Shown piece after piece: positions 1 through 9,717 of a DNA stretch of 64,000 bases; position 1 is the first letter of the stretch; every line of letters starts with the position of its first letter. The notes beneath the pieces are model-generated. The model did not search any database. It worked only from the letters and a program-made list of their open reading frames with translations, and was not told where the DNA came from. Both the position numbers and the translations under genes were made by a program. Source of the DNA: Pseudomonas sp. St316 (GTDB lineage Bacteria; Pseudomonadota; Gammaproteobacteria; Pseudomonadales; Pseudomonadaceae). The DNA is taken from NCBI RefSeq assembly GCF_018325905.1, contig NZ_AP021901.1:1302001-1366000 (forward strand). The letters run 5' to 3'.

Positions 1-867
1 CTGCTTCCTGGGTTGCCCAGAGCTTGGCTTCGCTATAATCGCGAAAGGCTACAATGATCGATCCGGCCAGGGGAGACTCCGGCCTGCGCACCGATCTCAA
101 ACTGGGTGGCGAGGAGTTCCAGGCCCGTAGACCGTTGGCAAGCGCATCTGCTCCCTGCACGGGGTTGATTGTCGTAGAACCGACGGCCCAAAGGGATTGC
201 TTGGTCGTTACCCATGCCAGCCCCACTGGAGGCGTCAGCCGGTTCCAGTTGATGGAAATCGCGGCGACGTCCTGCATTGACTCGCGGCCGGTGGGTGCTC
301 GGTAGTTTGGGTTCGGCCTGCATTTGGCAAGATCGTCTTTGTGGCAGGCCTGCTTGATGAAATGCGCCTTGACCCCACCCGGGAAGCTGATTTCCTGCTC
401 TTTTGGAAAGGGCCCTCCTGATTGAACCTGATCGATTCCGTGGGGAGCCGTGAACTCGTACATCCACTCAATGGCGTAGTGTTGGGCCCAGATCAGGCTG
501 CGCGTTGTGCTGCTGAACACCGTCCCGGCGCTGCCGCTTGCATGGGTGATCCAGTCGTATATCCATTCGTTCTCAGGGACGCCCACGGCTTTTGGCAACA
601 GCCCCTTCTCGAAAGCACCGAGGCCCTGACCTGTCGTATCCCCTCGGTAGAGCGTGTCCATGTCGGTACGCCAGCGCAGCATGGGCGTGGTTTGGTGGAT
701 ATCCACGCTCGAATCCGCCGTGACCTGAAGCCAGGCTTGATACCAAGGTTCATCTTTTCCATCCGCAGGGGCTCCGGCCCCCACGCGTCGGTACCCGACT
801 GCCACACACCCGCCAACGCCACCACCGCAACCGCGCTGGTCCGTATAAAACTGTTATGAGTTGTCAT
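1..867 (-). pseudogene. Enterotoxin-A-like ADP-ribosyltransferase, frameshifted and cut by the window edge
   Basis: The start at 867 gives a hydrophobic N-terminus (about residues 8-22) that looks like a signal peptide. After about residue 29 the plausible reading moves to another frame, which stays open to the left edge. The shift lies in a run of five C on the plus strand (778-782); one extra base restores the frame. The restored protein has the three signatures of R-S-E ADP-ribosyltransferases of the LT-A/pertussis S1 type: LYRGD (Arg at 644-646, about residue 75), VFSSTTR (500-520) and PFPKEQEISFPGG with the E-x-E at 392-400 (about residues 157-159). Order and spacing match enterotoxin A, whose third motif also reads EQE-S--GG. 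Such enzymes transfer ADP-ribose from NAD to host proteins. No B-subunit gene lies on the visible side. It may be a true pseudogene or a sequencing error; the C-terminus is outside the window. Confidence 0.75.
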
Positions 868-1195
868 GATTGGATGTCTCATCTGGAACGGTGAAGCCCT
901 GTCGAATCACATACGTCATGACTGCCTATGCTTCGACGTGACACGTCTCACTATGAATTCTGCGGGGGCGACCTGCTGGGCAGAGCCTCGACCCACCGCA
1001 TCAGTTATGAGGGTAGATCAAGGTCGGTGAGGCGGTTGGGTTCCGCTTCCGGGACTTGTAACAAGAAGTGGGAGGGGCCCAGTCCCAAGACCTGACACAC
1101 TTAGTGTGTCAGGCAGACTGCTTTGAGGCTGCTGCGCAGCTCTGCGGGAATAAGCTCCCTCGCCACAAAGGCTCCTTGCAGTAAGGGACGTGGAC
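868..1195. other. Gene-free stretch with a perfect inverted repeat and a REP fragment
   Basis: No gene was recognised here. Positions 1091-1113 hold a perfect 10-bp inverted repeat (cctgacacac, 3-nt loop, gtgtgtcagg) without a T-run, so it is either an operator or a weak terminator. Positions 1144-1167 look like one decayed arm of the second REP family (gcgggaataagctccctcgc). Confidence 0.5.
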
Positions 1196-1702
1196 TTACG
1201 GGCGGATCTCGATCATGGTGCCATCTGGCACCAGGTTCCAGATTTCGCGCATGTCCACATTGCGCATGGCGATGCAGCCGTCGGTCCAGTCCAGGGTATG
1301 GAACAGCTGTTCCGGGTTTTCTTCGCTGTCCGGCGTGCCATGGATCATGATCATGCCGCCGGGCTCCACGCCCTCGCGCCGGGCGCGGGCGGCGTCGCTG
1401 ATGTTGGGGTAGGAGATGTGCATCGACAGGTAGTAGTTCGCGCTGGTCTTGCGCCAGTCGATCCAGTAGAAACCTTCGGGGGTGCGCTTGTCGCCTTCGA
1501 TCAGCTTGGGGCCTTTCTTGGCACCCTTGCCCAGGGAGATGCGATAGGTCTTGAGTGGCTTGTTGTCGTTGATCAATTGCAATTGATGGGCAGACTTGAG
1601 CACCAGTACTTTTTCGATGACCTTGCCGTTGTAGGTTCCCACCGCAGAGGCCTGGGACACAGCAGTGAACGACAAGCAGAACAGGACAAGCAACCAGCGC
1701 AT
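1196..1702 (-). CDS. L,D-transpeptidase family protein (YkuD domain)
   Basis: A 168-residue exported protein. Residues 1-20 form a typical signal peptide ending SQASA. The rest is one YkuD domain: a conserved His in MIMIHGTPD followed by the catalytic motif TDGCIAMRN, with the Cys as nucleophile. YkuD enzymes form or cleave 3-3 peptidoglycan cross-links or attach proteins to peptidoglycan in the periplasm, and small single-domain versions like this one often have no assigned substrate. It is a single gene, opposite to nothing obvious on its right, and 46 bp from the next minus-strand gene. The family call is firm; the exact reaction is not. Confidence 0.9.
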   Translation of the reverse strand: MRWLLVLFCLSFTAVSQASAVGTYNGKVIEKVLVLKSAHQLQLINDNKPLKTYRISLGKGAKKGPKLIEGDKRTPEGFYWIDWRKTSANYYLSMHISYPNISDAARARREGVEPGGMIMIHGTPDSEENPEQLFHTLDWTDGCIAMRNVDMREIWNLVPDGTMIEIRP

Positions 1703-1748
1703 TGAAACGATATCCCTAGAGGTGTCGCGGCTATATTGATTGGTTTTT

Positions 1749-2300
1749 TCAGGTGTTGGCAGGCTGGGCCAGCGGTGGGATCGATTCGGATCGCACCGGG
1801 TAAGCCTCGGCTCGTCGGTCGGCGTAGAAATATTCCAGGGTGCGGCCCACCGTGCGGAAAGCCAGCTCGTCCCAGGGTATGTCTGCTTCTTCGAACAGTC
1901 TCACCTCAAGGCTTTCTGTCCCTGCGGCAAAATCTTCATCCACCAACTCGGCGCGGAAGAATACATGCACCTGGCTGATGTGCGGTACATCGATCAGCGT
2001 ATAGATGCGTAGATTCCGGACCCGGGCGCAAGCTTCCTCGGCGGTTTCGCGTTCGGCGGCCTGTTCCACGGTTTCGCCATTTTCCATGAAGCCCGCCGGC
2101 AGCGTCCAATACCCGCGCCGCGGTTCGATGGCGCGTCGGCACAACAACACTTTGCTGCCCCAGGTCGGCACGCAACCGGCGACGATGTTGGGGTTCTGGT
2201 AATGGATGGTGTGGCAGGTGTCGCAAACGAAACGCAGGCGTGAGTCGCCTTCGGGTATGCGCTGGGTCACCGGGTTACCGCACTGGCTGCAGAATTTCAT
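1749..2300 (-). CDS. Nudix hydrolase with N-terminal zinc ribbon
   Basis: A 183-residue protein. The start at 2300 was chosen because it gives MKFCSQCGNPV; the open frame extends further upstream without recognisable content. Two CxxC pairs (CSQCG near residue 4 and CDTCH near residue 28) make a zinc ribbon. A Nudix box follows: GFMENGETVEQAAERETAEE, near residues 70-90, with the REtxEE core intact. Nudix enzymes hydrolyse nucleoside diphosphates linked to another moiety. The zinc-ribbon arrangement recalls NudC-like NAD pyrophosphatases but the protein is shorter, so the substrate is not assigned. It is divergent from the next Nudix gene across 145 bp. Confidence 0.88.
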   Translation of the reverse strand: MKFCSQCGNPVTQRIPEGDSRLRFVCDTCHTIHYQNPNIVAGCVPTWGSKVLLCRRAIEPRRGYWTLPAGFMENGETVEQAAERETAEEACARVRNLRIYTLIDVPHISQVHVFFRAELVDEDFAAGTESLEVRLFEEADIPWDELAFRTVGRTLEYFYADRRAEAYPVRSESIPPLAQPANT

Positions 2301-2445
2301 GCTTGGGTTCCTGAATGCTGCGCCTATCTTGGCGTGCGTAGGCCGGTGCGGCAAGTTGTCGTTTCGCGACACGACGCGGTGCGGGGCTTGGGCGGCTTGA
2401 ATGATTGGTGCATGATGCAAGGTAGCGAATAAATCGAGAAGTCTC

Positions 2446-3045
2446 ATGCTGGACGAGCTACTGCATCGAGTAAGCAACCATACCCCGCACGACCTGCAGG
2501 CCGACCGACGTTTCCCTGAAGCTGCGGTGCTGGTGCCGATCACCCGCAGTGATGAACCGGAGTTGGTCCTGACCCTGCGCGCCAGCGGGCTCTCGACCCA
2601 TGGTGGCGAGGTGGCGTTCCCTGGCGGGCGCCGTGACCCGGAAGACCCCGACCTGATCTTCACCGCCCTGCGCGAGGCCGAGGAAGAAATCGGCCTGCCT
2701 CCCGGCCTGGTGGAAGTGATCGGCCCCCTCAGCCCGCTGATCTCGCTGCACGGCATCAAGGTCACGCCTTATGTCGGAGTGATTCCGGACTACGTCGAAT
2801 ACCTGGCCAACGATGCCGAGATCGCGGCGGTGTTCAGCGTGCCGCTGGAGTTTTTCCGCAAGGATCCGCGCGAACACACGCACCGGATCGATTACCAGGG
2901 CCGCAGTTGGTACGTGCCCAGCTATCGGTTTGGCGAGTACAAGATCTGGGGGCTGACGGCGATCATGATCGTCGAGTTGGTCAACCTGCTGTACGACGCC
3001 GATATCGACCTGCACACACCGCCCAAAAGCTACATCAATACCTGA
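2446..3045 (+). CDS. CoA pyrophosphatase-type Nudix hydrolase
   Basis: A 199-residue Nudix protein. The box is [20 protein letters not shown] followed by EEIGL (about residues 60-84). Just upstream is the UPF0035 signature that marks CoA-directed Nudix enzymes ([20 protein letters not shown]). Members such as E. coli NudL cleave coenzyme A to 3',5'-ADP and phosphopantetheine. The gene heads a plus-strand run with the carbonic anhydrase (16 bp downstream) and the DUF1289 gene, probably one operon. The family is certain; the CoA substrate is inferred from the signature. Confidence 0.9.
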   Translation: MLDELLHRVSNHTPHDLQADRRFPEAAVLVPITRSDEPELVLTLRASGLSTHGGEVAFPGGRRDPEDPDLIFTALREAEEEIGLPPGLVEVIGPLSPLISLHGIKVTPYVGVIPDYVEYLANDAEIAAVFSVPLEFFRKDPREHTHRIDYQGRSWYVPSYRFGEYKIWGLTAIMIVELVNLLYDADIDLHTPPKSYINT

Positions 3046-3061
3046 TGACCCGAGGAACCTC

Positions 3062-3586
3062 ATGAAATACCGCTTGGGCGATGCCCGTGTCGAAACCCAC
3101 CCACAGAGCTGGGTCGCGCCCAACGCAACGCTGGTGGGCAAGGTCCGCCTGGAAGAGGGTGCCAATGTCTGGTTCAACGCTGTGCTGCGCGGCGACAACG
3201 AGCTGATCCTGATCGGCAAGGACAGCAATGTGCAGGACGGCACGGTGATGCACACCGACATGGGGTATCCGCTGACCATCGGCACCGGCGTGACCATCGG
3301 CCACAACGCCATGCTCCACGGCTGCACGGTGGGCGACTACAGCCTCATCGGCATCAACGCGGTGATTCTCAACGGGGCGAAGATCGGCAAGAACTGCATC
3401 ATCGGCGCCAATTCGCTGATCGGCGAAGGCAAGGAGATCCCCGACGGCTCCCTGGTGATGGGTTCGCCCGGCAAGGTCGTGCGGGAATTGACCGAAGCCC
3501 AGAAAAAAATGCTCGAAGCCAGCGCCGCGCACTATGTGCACAATTCGCAGCGTTATGCCCGCGACCTGGCCGAGCAGGAACTATGA
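3062..3586 (+). CDS. Gamma-class carbonic anhydrase family protein
   Basis: A 174-residue left-handed beta-helix protein built from hexapeptide repeats (for example [16 protein letters not shown] and [16 protein letters not shown]). The three metal-ligand histidines of the gamma-carbonic-anhydrase fold are present: H64, H81 and H86. Members of this YrdA/PaaY-like group are metal-dependent trimers; some hydrate CO2 and others have no measured activity. A GAGGAA-like ribosome site precedes the ATG. The 3' end overlaps the start of the next gene by 4 bp (ATGA), showing translational coupling. Confidence 0.9.
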   Translation: MKYRLGDARVETHPQSWVAPNATLVGKVRLEEGANVWFNAVLRGDNELILIGKDSNVQDGTVMHTDMGYPLTIGTGVTIGHNAMLHGCTVGDYSLIGINAVILNGAKIGKNCIIGANSLIGEGKEIPDGSLVMGSPGKVVRELTEAQKKMLEASAAHYVHNSQRYARDLAEQEL

Positions 3587-3792
3587 GCGCCCCGGAACGC
3601 CCGGTCCCTTCGCCCTGCGTGAGCATTTGTGCGCTGGACGATGACGACATCTGCACCGGTTGCCAGCGCAGCGTGGCGGAAATCACCCGGTGGAGCCGGA
3701 TGGACAACGCTGAGCGACGCGAGGTCCTGGCGTTGTGTCATGAACGGGCCAAGGCCAGCGGGCTGGTGTGGATGTTGCCGGCCAGGCGCTGA
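3583..3792 (+). CDS. DUF1289 domain-containing protein
   Basis: A 69-residue protein with the DUF1289 pattern: [18 protein letters not shown] at residues 8-25, then a WSRM...ER helix. The three cysteines (PCxxIC...CxGC) suggest binding of a metal or an Fe-S cluster, but no function is established for the family. It overlaps the carbonic anhydrase gene by 4 bp and ends the three-gene operon. Confidence 0.88.
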   Translation: MSAPERPVPSPCVSICALDDDDICTGCQRSVAEITRWSRMDNAERREVLALCHERAKASGLVWMLPARR

Positions 3793-3808
3793 CTGTGGAT
3801 ACGGATCC

Positions 3809-3930
3809 CTGTGGGAACCAAACCTGTGGGAGCAAGCCCTGTGGGAGCAAGGCTTGCCCGCGATGAACGATAACGCGGTCCTTCTGAAAGACCAGGGTGC
3901 CTGCATCGCGAGCAAGCTTTGCTCCCACAG
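3809..3930. repeat. REP doublet, family 1, with extra half-repeats
   Basis: Inverted REP pair: ctgtgggagcaaggcttgcc at 3840 and its opposite arm ending ctttgctcccacag at 3930. Two truncated extra copies of the left arm lie at 3809 and 3824, evidence of local duplication of the element's edge. Confidence 0.9.
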
Positions 3931-3934
3931 GCTT

Positions 3935-4591
3935 CTATTTCTTCGGCCCCAACCACCGATCCATCCCCACCATCGCCAACGCAATTGCGACAAACCCCGC
4001 CAATATCCCCCCGGCATTGATGAACACCTGTGGATAACCCAGGTTCATCACGTCGATGAAAGGGTAGGGATAGGCCGCCAATACGTTGCCCCGGAATAAC
4101 ACATAGGCGAAATAAACCAGGGGGTAGAGCGTCCACAGCCCGATGTGGCGCAGGCGCAAGGAGCCTTTGGGCACCCACAGCCACCAATAGGCGATGTACA
4201 GCAAGGGCACCACGTCGTGCAGTAACTCGTCGGCCACGAACTGCCAACCTTCGGGCTGCCAGAGGTGGCGCAGCAGCAGGTTGTAGGCCAGTCCGACCAG
4301 GGCGATGCTCGCAGCGACGCCGCTGCCTACACTGGGTAGCAGGAACCAGCGCCGGGCCGCCGACTCGCGAGCGGTCAGTTCCCAGGTCAGCACCACGGCC
4401 ACCAGGGTATTGGTCAGGACCGTGAAGAAACTGAAGAAACTCACCAGCCCGCCCAGCAGGCTCGCGTCCAGTTTCCAGCGACCCAGCAGGATCAGATACA
4501 GTTGGATGCTCAATCCCACCCAGCCCAGCAGTGCCGTCACCGAAACAAAACGCTGTCGCAGCGTGAGGTGACGACCCTGAACACTTCCCAC
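3935..4591 (-). CDS. Pr6Pr family membrane protein
   Basis: A 218-residue integral membrane protein with about six hydrophobic segments (near residues 15-37, 45-68, 85-105, 125-140, 150-170 and 190-210). Key motifs are FFSFFTVLTNTLVAV, WLWVPKG, YPLVYFAYVLFRG and YPYPFIDV, which I recognise from the bacterial Pr6Pr group related to eukaryotic AIG1/FAR-17a proteins. No bacterial function is known. It is 3 bp downstream of the VF530 gene on the same strand, so the two are probably co-transcribed. Confidence 0.82.
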   Translation of the reverse strand: MGSVQGRHLTLRQRFVSVTALLGWVGLSIQLYLILLGRWKLDASLLGGLVSFFSFFTVLTNTLVAVVLTWELTARESAARRWFLLPSVGSGVAASIALVGLAYNLLLRHLWQPEGWQFVADELLHDVVPLLYIAYWWLWVPKGSLRLRHIGLWTLYPLVYFAYVLFRGNVLAAYPYPFIDVMNLGYPQVFINAGGILAGFVAIALAMVGMDRWLGPKK

Positions 4592-4594
4592 GGC

Positions 4595-4825
4595 TCAGAT
4601 CGGCCGTTTAGTGCGCATCAACTTGATGTACAGGCGCTCGACCTTCTCCCGCGCCCAGGGCGTCTTGCGCAGGAAAGTCAGGCTCGACTTGATGCTCGGG
4701 TCGCTCTTGAAGCAGCGGATGTCGATGCGTTCGGCCAGGCCCGACCATTCGTAATGCTGCACGAGGGCGTTGAGGATCTGCTCCAGCGTCACACCGTGCA
4801 GCGGGTTGTTATTGGGTTCGGTCAT
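4595..4825 (-). CDS. VF530 family DNA-binding protein (DUF2132)
   Basis: A 76-residue protein. The start at 4825 was chosen ([11 protein letters not shown]); a longer open frame begins at 4951 without family similarity. The core reads [19 protein letters not shown], then [20 protein letters not shown] and [11 protein letters not shown], the typical VF530 pattern. The family forms a small helical fold with reported DNA binding but no clear role. Confidence 0.87.
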   Translation of the reverse strand: MTEPNNNPLHGVTLEQILNALVQHYEWSGLAERIDIRCFKSDPSIKSSLTFLRKTPWAREKVERLYIKLMRTKRPI

Positions 4826-5313
4826 GGGAGGCCTTCGCACGAAAAGATGTAAAGCCGCGCACCTTAGCCGAGGTGCCCTCGTGGTGGAAGCATAGCCTTC
4901 ATCATGATCGCCAGGGCCCCGCGCACTGTTACCGAATCCGAGATGATCCATGTCAACAAAAGCCCTTTCTCTATTGAGAACAGGACATTATCCTTGCGCC
5001 GCCTGCTGAAACGCTTCTTCTGTTGTGGCGAAGTTTCTGCATCCCTACTTAAAGATCAAAAAATGCTTAATGTCCTGAATCTGAAAAGACAGCGCTGTCT
5101 CGCTGGCCTCCTGTGGGAGCGAGCTCGCTCGCGATAGCCATACACATTCAACATTTGAAGCCGACTGACACGCCGCCATCGCGAGCAAGCTCGCTCCCAC
5201 AGGGGATCGCGGCCGCCAAATTGCTTTTTTCAACTGAACCAAGCCCCCTCAAGATCGTCATCTACAGTGACTACTTGCGCGGGACTCCTTAAAACGTCAC
5301 GGAGAATCACACT
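4826..5313. other. Gene-free stretch upstream of gcd, with a REP doublet
   Basis: This 488-bp gap has no recognisable gene; short open frames in it lack any family pattern. Positions 5111-5205 are a family-1 REP doublet (ctgtgggagcgagctcgctc ... cgagcaagctcgctcccaca). The promoter of the dehydrogenase should lie in 5206-5300. A ribosome site (acggag) sits just before the ATG at 5314. Confidence 0.6.
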
Positions 5314-7728
5314 ATGAGCACTGAGGGTGCTTTGAGTCGAAGCCGTTTGCTACCGAGCTTGCTCGGCATTCTGCTTCTATTGATGGGCCTGGCCCTGCTG
5401 GCCGGTGGAGTCAAGCTGAGCACGCTTGGCGGCTCGTGGTATTACCTGCTGGCCGGTATCGGTCTGGCGCTGACCGGCGTGCTGCTGATCATGGCCCGTC
5501 GTGCGGCCCTGGGCCTGTACGCACTGGTGCTGTTCGCCAGCACCGTGTGGGCGCTGTGGGAAGTGGGCCTGGATTGGTGGCAACTGGTGCCGCGCCTGGC
5601 CATGCTGTTTGCCCTGGGCATCGTCATGTTGCTGCCGTGGTTCCGCCGTCCGTTGTTGACCGCCGATGCCTCGGCCACGGGCACCCGCGCGTTGGGCGCC
5701 GCCGTGGTCATCGCCGGTGTCGCGGCCATCGCCAGCCAGTTCACCAGCCCCGGTGAAATCAAGGGCCAACTGGACCGTGACGCTGTGCCAGGCATGACCA
5801 ACACCGCACCGACCATGCCGGACGGCGACTGGAACTCCTACGGGCGCAGCGCCCATGGCGACCGCCATTCGCCGCTGGCGCAGATTACGCCCGAGAACGT
5901 CGGCAAGCTGAAGCAAGCCTGGACCTATCGCACCGGCGACCTGCCTGGGCCGAACGACCCAGGTGAGACCACCGCCGAAAACACCCCGCTGAAAGTCAAC
6001 GGCATGCTCTACGTGTGCACGCCCCACAGCCAGGTAATCGCCCTGGAGCCGGAAACCGGCAAGGAAATCTGGCGTTTCGATCCGAAGCTTTCCACGCAAA
6101 AAGCCGAGAACTTCAAGGGCTGGGCCCACATGACCTGCCGTGGCGTGAGCTATCACGATGACGCCGCGTACGCCTCGGCCGAGCAGAGCCCCACCGGTAC
6201 TGCCAGCACCACGCCGGCCAGCGCCGTGTGCCCGCGCCGGATCTTCCTGCCGACCGCCGACACCCGCCTGATCGCTCTCAACGCCGACACCGGCAAGATG
6301 TGCGAAGACTTCGGCGACAAGGGCCAGGTCGACCTGAGCGCCAACATCGGCGGCTTCACGGCGGGCGGCTACTACTCCACCTCGCCACCGGCGGTCACCC
6401 AGAACCTGGTGGTGATCGGCGGCCACGTCACCGATAACGTTTCCACCGACGAGCCAAGCGGTGTGATCCGCGCCTACGACGTACACACCGGCAAGCTGGT
6501 GTGGAACTGGGACAGCGGCAACCCCGACGACACCACGCCGATTGCCGAAGGCCAGACCTACACCCGCAACTCGCCGAACATGTGGTCCATGTTCAGCGTC
6601 GATGAAAAACTCGGCATGCTCTACCTGCCGATGGGCAACCAGACCCCCGACCAGTTCGGTGGCCTGCGCACCCCTGAGTCGGAAAAATACTCCGCCGGCC
6701 TGACGGCGCTGGACATCGCCACCGGCAAGGTGCGCTGGTACTTCCAGTTCACCCACCACGACCTGTGGGACATGGACGTTGGCGGACAACCGACCCTGAT
6801 GGACATGAAGACCGCCGACGGGGTGAAGCCGGCCGTGCTGGCTTCGACCAAGCAGGGCAGCATCTACGTGCTGGACCGCAGCAACGGTCAGCCGATCATC
6901 CCGATCAAGGAGATCCCGGTGCCGCAAGGCGCAGTGGAGGGCGACCACACCTCACCGACCCAGCCGATGTCCGACCTGAACTTCGTGCCGCCGGTGCTCA
7001 AGGAAAAGGACATGTGGGGCGTGACCCCATTCGACCAGATGTTGTGCCGTATCGACTTCAAGTCGCTGCGTTATGACGGCATGTTCACCCCGCCGTCGCT
7101 GCAAGGCTCGATCGTCTACCCGGGTAACTTCGGCGTGTTCGACTGGGGCGGTATTTCGGTGGATCCGGTGCGGCAGATCGCCTTCGTCAACCCGAGCTAC
7201 ATGGCGTTCAAGTCCAAGTTGGTGCCGGCGACGGAAGTGGCTGGCGGTCCGGGTCGCAAGAGCGAAACCGAAGGCGTGCAGCCGAACAAAGGCGCGCCGT
7301 ATGGCGTGATCCTCGAAGCGCTGCTCTCGCCCATGGGCCTGCCTTGCCAGGCACCTGCGTGGGGTTATGTCGCGGCCGTCGACCTGACCAACAACAAGAC
7401 CCTGTGGAAACACAAGAACGGCACCGTGCGTGACAGCTCGCCAGTACCTATCCCGCTGAGCATGGGTGTTCCGAGCCTGGGTGGCACGTTCACTACCGGC
7501 AGCGGCCTGGCGTTCCTGAGCGGCACCCTCGACCAGTACCTGCGTGCCTACGACGTGAAGAACGGCAAGCAACTGTGGGAAGGCCGCCTGCCCGCGGGCG
7601 CCCAGACCACGCCGATGACCTACACCGGCAAGGACGGCAAGCAATACGTGCTGGTCGTTGCCGGCGGCCACGGTTCCCTGGGCACCAAGCAGGGTGACTA
7701 TGTGATTGCCTACAAACTGCCGGATTAA
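5314..7728 (+). CDS. gcd: Membrane-bound PQQ-dependent glucose dehydrogenase
   Basis: An 804-residue quinoprotein of the usual mGDH length. Residues 1-145 carry five membrane helices. The rest is a periplasmic eight-bladed propeller that binds PQQ and calcium, with repeated tryptophan-docking stretches (ALEPETGKEIWRFDP, GVIRAYDVHTGKLVWNWDSG, GLTALDIATGKVRWYFQ, LRAYDVKNGKQLWEG). The enzyme oxidises D-glucose to gluconate outside the cytoplasmic membrane and passes electrons to ubiquinone. Gluconate secretion supports mineral phosphate solubilisation and controls antifungal metabolites in this genus. It stands alone, followed by a strong terminator. The related quinate/shikimate dehydrogenases share the fold; the length and N-terminal helices favour glucose dehydrogenase. 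Confidence 0.93.
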   Translation: MSTEGALSRSRLLPSLLGILLLLMGLALLAGGVKLSTLGGSWYYLLAGIGLALTGVLLIMARRAALGLYALVLFASTVWALWEVGLDWWQLVPRLAMLFALGIVMLLPWFRRPLLTADASATGTRALGAAVVIAGVAAIASQFTSPGEIKGQLDRDAVPGMTNTAPTMPDGDWNSYGRSAHGDRHSPLAQITPENVGKLKQAWTYRTGDLPGPNDPGETTAENTPLKVNGMLYVCTPHSQVIALEPETGKEIWRFDPKLSTQKAENFKGWAHMTCRGVSYHDDAAYASAEQSPTGTASTTPASAVCPRRIFLPTADTRLIALNADTGKMCEDFGDKGQVDLSANIGGFTAGGYYSTSPPAVTQNLVVIGGHVTDNVSTDEPSGVIRAYDVHTGKLVWNWDSGNPDDTTPIAEGQTYTRNSPNMWSMFSVDEKLGMLYLPMGNQTPDQFGGLRTPESEKYSAGLTALDIATGKVRWYFQFTHHDLWDMDVGGQPTLMDMKTADGVKPAVLASTKQGSIYVLDRSNGQPIIPIKEIPVPQGAVEGDHTSPTQPMSDLNFVPPVLKEKDMWGVTPFDQMLCRIDFKSLRYDGMFTPPSLQGSIVYPGNFGVFDWGGISVDPVRQIAFVNPSYMAFKSKLVPATEVAGGPGRKSETEGVQPNKGAPYGVILEALLSPMGLPCQAPAWGYVAAVDLTNNKTLWKHKNGTVRDSSPVPIPLSMGVPSLGGTFTTGSGLAFLSGTLDQYLRAYDVKNGKQLWEGRLPAGAQTTPMTYTGKDGKQYVLVVAGGHGSLGTKQGDYVIAYKLPD

Positions 7729-7746
7729 GCCCAACCGGCGCTCATG

Positions 7747-7782
7747 AAAAAGGCGACACCCTTGCGGGTGTCGCCTTTTTTA
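7747..7782 (+). terminator. Rho-independent terminator of gcd
   Basis: A perfect GC-rich hairpin (ggcgacaccc ... gggtgtcgcc, tetra-loop) flanked by an A-run and a T-run, so it could stop transcription in both directions. Confidence 0.93.
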
Positions 7783-7808
7783 ATACCCGAATGTCACCCT
7801 AGTTAACC

Positions 7809-7897
7809 GTGGGAGCAAAGCTTGCTCGCGATGCTGGCGCCTAGGTCTTCAGGTGGACCGCGTTATCGTTCATCGCGGGCAAGCCTTGCTCCCACAG
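7809..7897. repeat. REP doublet, family 1
   Basis: Inverted arms gtgggagcaaagcttgctcg (7809) and catcgcgggcaagccttgct up to cccacag (7897), in the convergent gap between gcd and purT. Confidence 0.9.
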
Positions 7898-7921
7898 GTC
7901 ACCCTGGACAAGCGATCCTGT

Positions 7922-9103
7922 TTACAACTCGATCTTCACCGCCTGCGAAGCGCGGGTCGCCTTGGCGCGGGCGGCTTCGACGGATTCGTCGCGGGCCAGG
8001 GCCACGCCCAGGCGGCGTTGGCCGTTGACTTCCGGCTTGCCGAACAGGCGCAGGGCGGTGTCCGGTTCGCTCAGGGCGGCGCCCAGGTTGGCGAAAGCGG
8101 TCTGGGTCGATTGGCCTTCCACCAGGATCACCGCCGACGCCGACGGGCCGAACTGGCGGATCAGCGGAATCGGCAGGCCTAGAATGGCCCGGGCATGCAG
8201 GGCGAATTGCGACAGGTCCTGGGAAATCAACGTCACCAGGCCAGTGTCGTGCGGGCGCGGCGAGACTTCGCTGAACCACACCTGGTCGCCCTTGATGAAC
8301 AGTTCGACGCCGAACATCCCACGGCCACCCAGGGCCTCGGTCACCGCTTTGGCGACGCGCTCGGATTCGGCCAGCGCCGCCGGGCTCATGGCTTGCGGCT
8401 GCCAGGATTCCTGATAGTCGCCTTTCTCCTGGCGGTGACCGACCGGTGCACAGAAGGTGGTGCCGCCGGCATGGCGTACGGTGAGCAGGGTGATTTCGTA
8501 GTCGAAGTCGATGAAACCTTCGATGATCACCCGGCCCTTGCCGGCTCGGCCGCCTTCCTGGGCGTAATCCCAGGCCTTCTGCACATCATCGACGCTGCGC
8601 AACAGACTCTGGCCCTTGCCCGAGGAACTCATCACCGGTTTGACCACGCAGGGGAAGCCCAGGGTCTCGACGGCCTTGCGGTAGTCTTCGACGGTGTCGG
8701 CGAAGAAATACGGCGAGGTCGGCAGGCCCAGTTCTTCGGCGGCCAGGCGACGGATGCCTTCGCGGTTCATGGTCAACTGCGCGGCGCGAGCCGTAGGGAT
8801 CACGGTGAAACCTTCGGCTTCCAGTTCCACCAGGGTGGCGGTGGCGATGGCCTCGATTTCCGGCACGATGAAATGCGGCTTCTCGGCCTCGATCACCGCA
8901 CGCAGCGCGGCACCGTCGAGCATGTTGATCACGTGGCTGCGATGGGCCACTTGCATGGCGGGTGCGTTGGCGTAGCGATCCACGGCAATCACCTCGACGC
9001 CCAGGCGCTGCAGTTCGATTACCACTTCCTTGCCCAGCTCGCCGCTGCCACACAACAAAACGCGGGTCGCGGTGGGCGACAATGGGGTTCCGATACGGGT
9101 CAT
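7922..9103 (-). CDS. purT: Formate-dependent phosphoribosylglycinamide formyltransferase (GAR transformylase 2)
   Basis: A 393-residue ATP-grasp enzyme. The start at 9103 ([10 protein letters not shown]) gives the standard length; a longer frame to 9223 has no homology pattern. Visible features are the N-terminal nucleotide-binding loop [13 protein letters not shown], the conserved PEIEAIAT, and the ATP-grasp lysine region [14 protein letters not shown] (near residue 155). The C-terminal [14 protein letters not shown] holds the metal ligands. It uses ATP and formate to formylate GAR in the third step of purine synthesis, independent of folate. Cytoplasmic, monocistronic. Confidence 0.96.
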   Translation of the reverse strand: MTRIGTPLSPTATRVLLCGSGELGKEVVIELQRLGVEVIAVDRYANAPAMQVAHRSHVINMLDGAALRAVIEAEKPHFIVPEIEAIATATLVELEAEGFTVIPTARAAQLTMNREGIRRLAAEELGLPTSPYFFADTVEDYRKAVETLGFPCVVKPVMSSSGKGQSLLRSVDDVQKAWDYAQEGGRAGKGRVIIEGFIDFDYEITLLTVRHAGGTTFCAPVGHRQEKGDYQESWQPQAMSPAALAESERVAKAVTEALGGRGMFGVELFIKGDQVWFSEVSPRPHDTGLVTLISQDLSQFALHARAILGLPIPLIRQFGPSASAVILVEGQSTQTAFANLGAALSEPDTALRLFGKPEVNGQRRLGVALARDESVEAARAKATRASQAVKIEL

Positions 9104-9194
9104 CTGAAGGTCCTCAAACAGGAGCGGATCATCGGGGCACACGCGCCGGGCGAGCTTCCCATGGGAGAAAGCGCGGCATTTTACATGAACCGCG

Positions 9195-9662
9195 TCAGCC
9201 AGCGACGGCCTGTTTGCGCACACGCCAGGCCATGATCAGCCAGACGGCCGTCACCCCGGCGAATTTCGAGAGCAGGGCGGTGATCACCACGGCAGGCGTC
9301 AGCGCGTCGATCAGGCTGAAAAAGATGAAGGTGTCCAAGGGAATGCTCAGGGCCGAACTGATCCACAACCGGTCATGGAGCGGGCGCTTGGTGATCGTGA
9401 ACACCAGCCAGTCAATGCATTCGGACACCGCAAACGCCGTGGCGCTGGCCAGGGCGATCGTCGGGTCGGAGGTGACATAGGACAACACCAGCGCTACCAG
9501 CATCGCCACGATGGCGCCATGGCCGAAGCGGGTCTGCACCATGTCCCGCAGGACGAACACCAACCCGCCCCAGGCCGACCAGATGATGTCCAGGTGTGGT
9601 GCGGCAGAAAACGCGAAGTTGATCAGCACGACGCTGGCGATGTAAGCGAGCAGGAAAAGCAT
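9195..9662 (-). CDS. VUT family protein, probable queuosine-precursor transporter
   Basis: A 155-residue protein with about five or six membrane segments. Its arrangement of [29 protein letters not shown] and [17 protein letters not shown] is that of the VUT (YhhQ-like) family, whose E. coli member imports preQ0/preQ1. The short length fits the small subgroup common in Pseudomonas. I saw no recognisable preQ1 riboswitch upstream, so the substrate rests on family membership only. Confidence 0.8.
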   Translation of the reverse strand: MLFLLAYIASVVLINFAFSAAPHLDIIWSAWGGLVFVLRDMVQTRFGHGAIVAMLVALVLSYVTSDPTIALASATAFAVSECIDWLVFTITKRPLHDRLWISSALSIPLDTFIFFSLIDALTPAVVITALLSKFAGVTAVWLIMAWRVRKQAVAG

Positions 9663-9717
9663 GGGGTGGGGTACCTGATGGAGTTGTCATGCAAAACATT
9701 AAAGGACAGCGACAGAC

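Noticed and set aside
4904..5137. 77-residue open frame before gcd
   Set aside because: No homology pattern, and its end reads into a REP.
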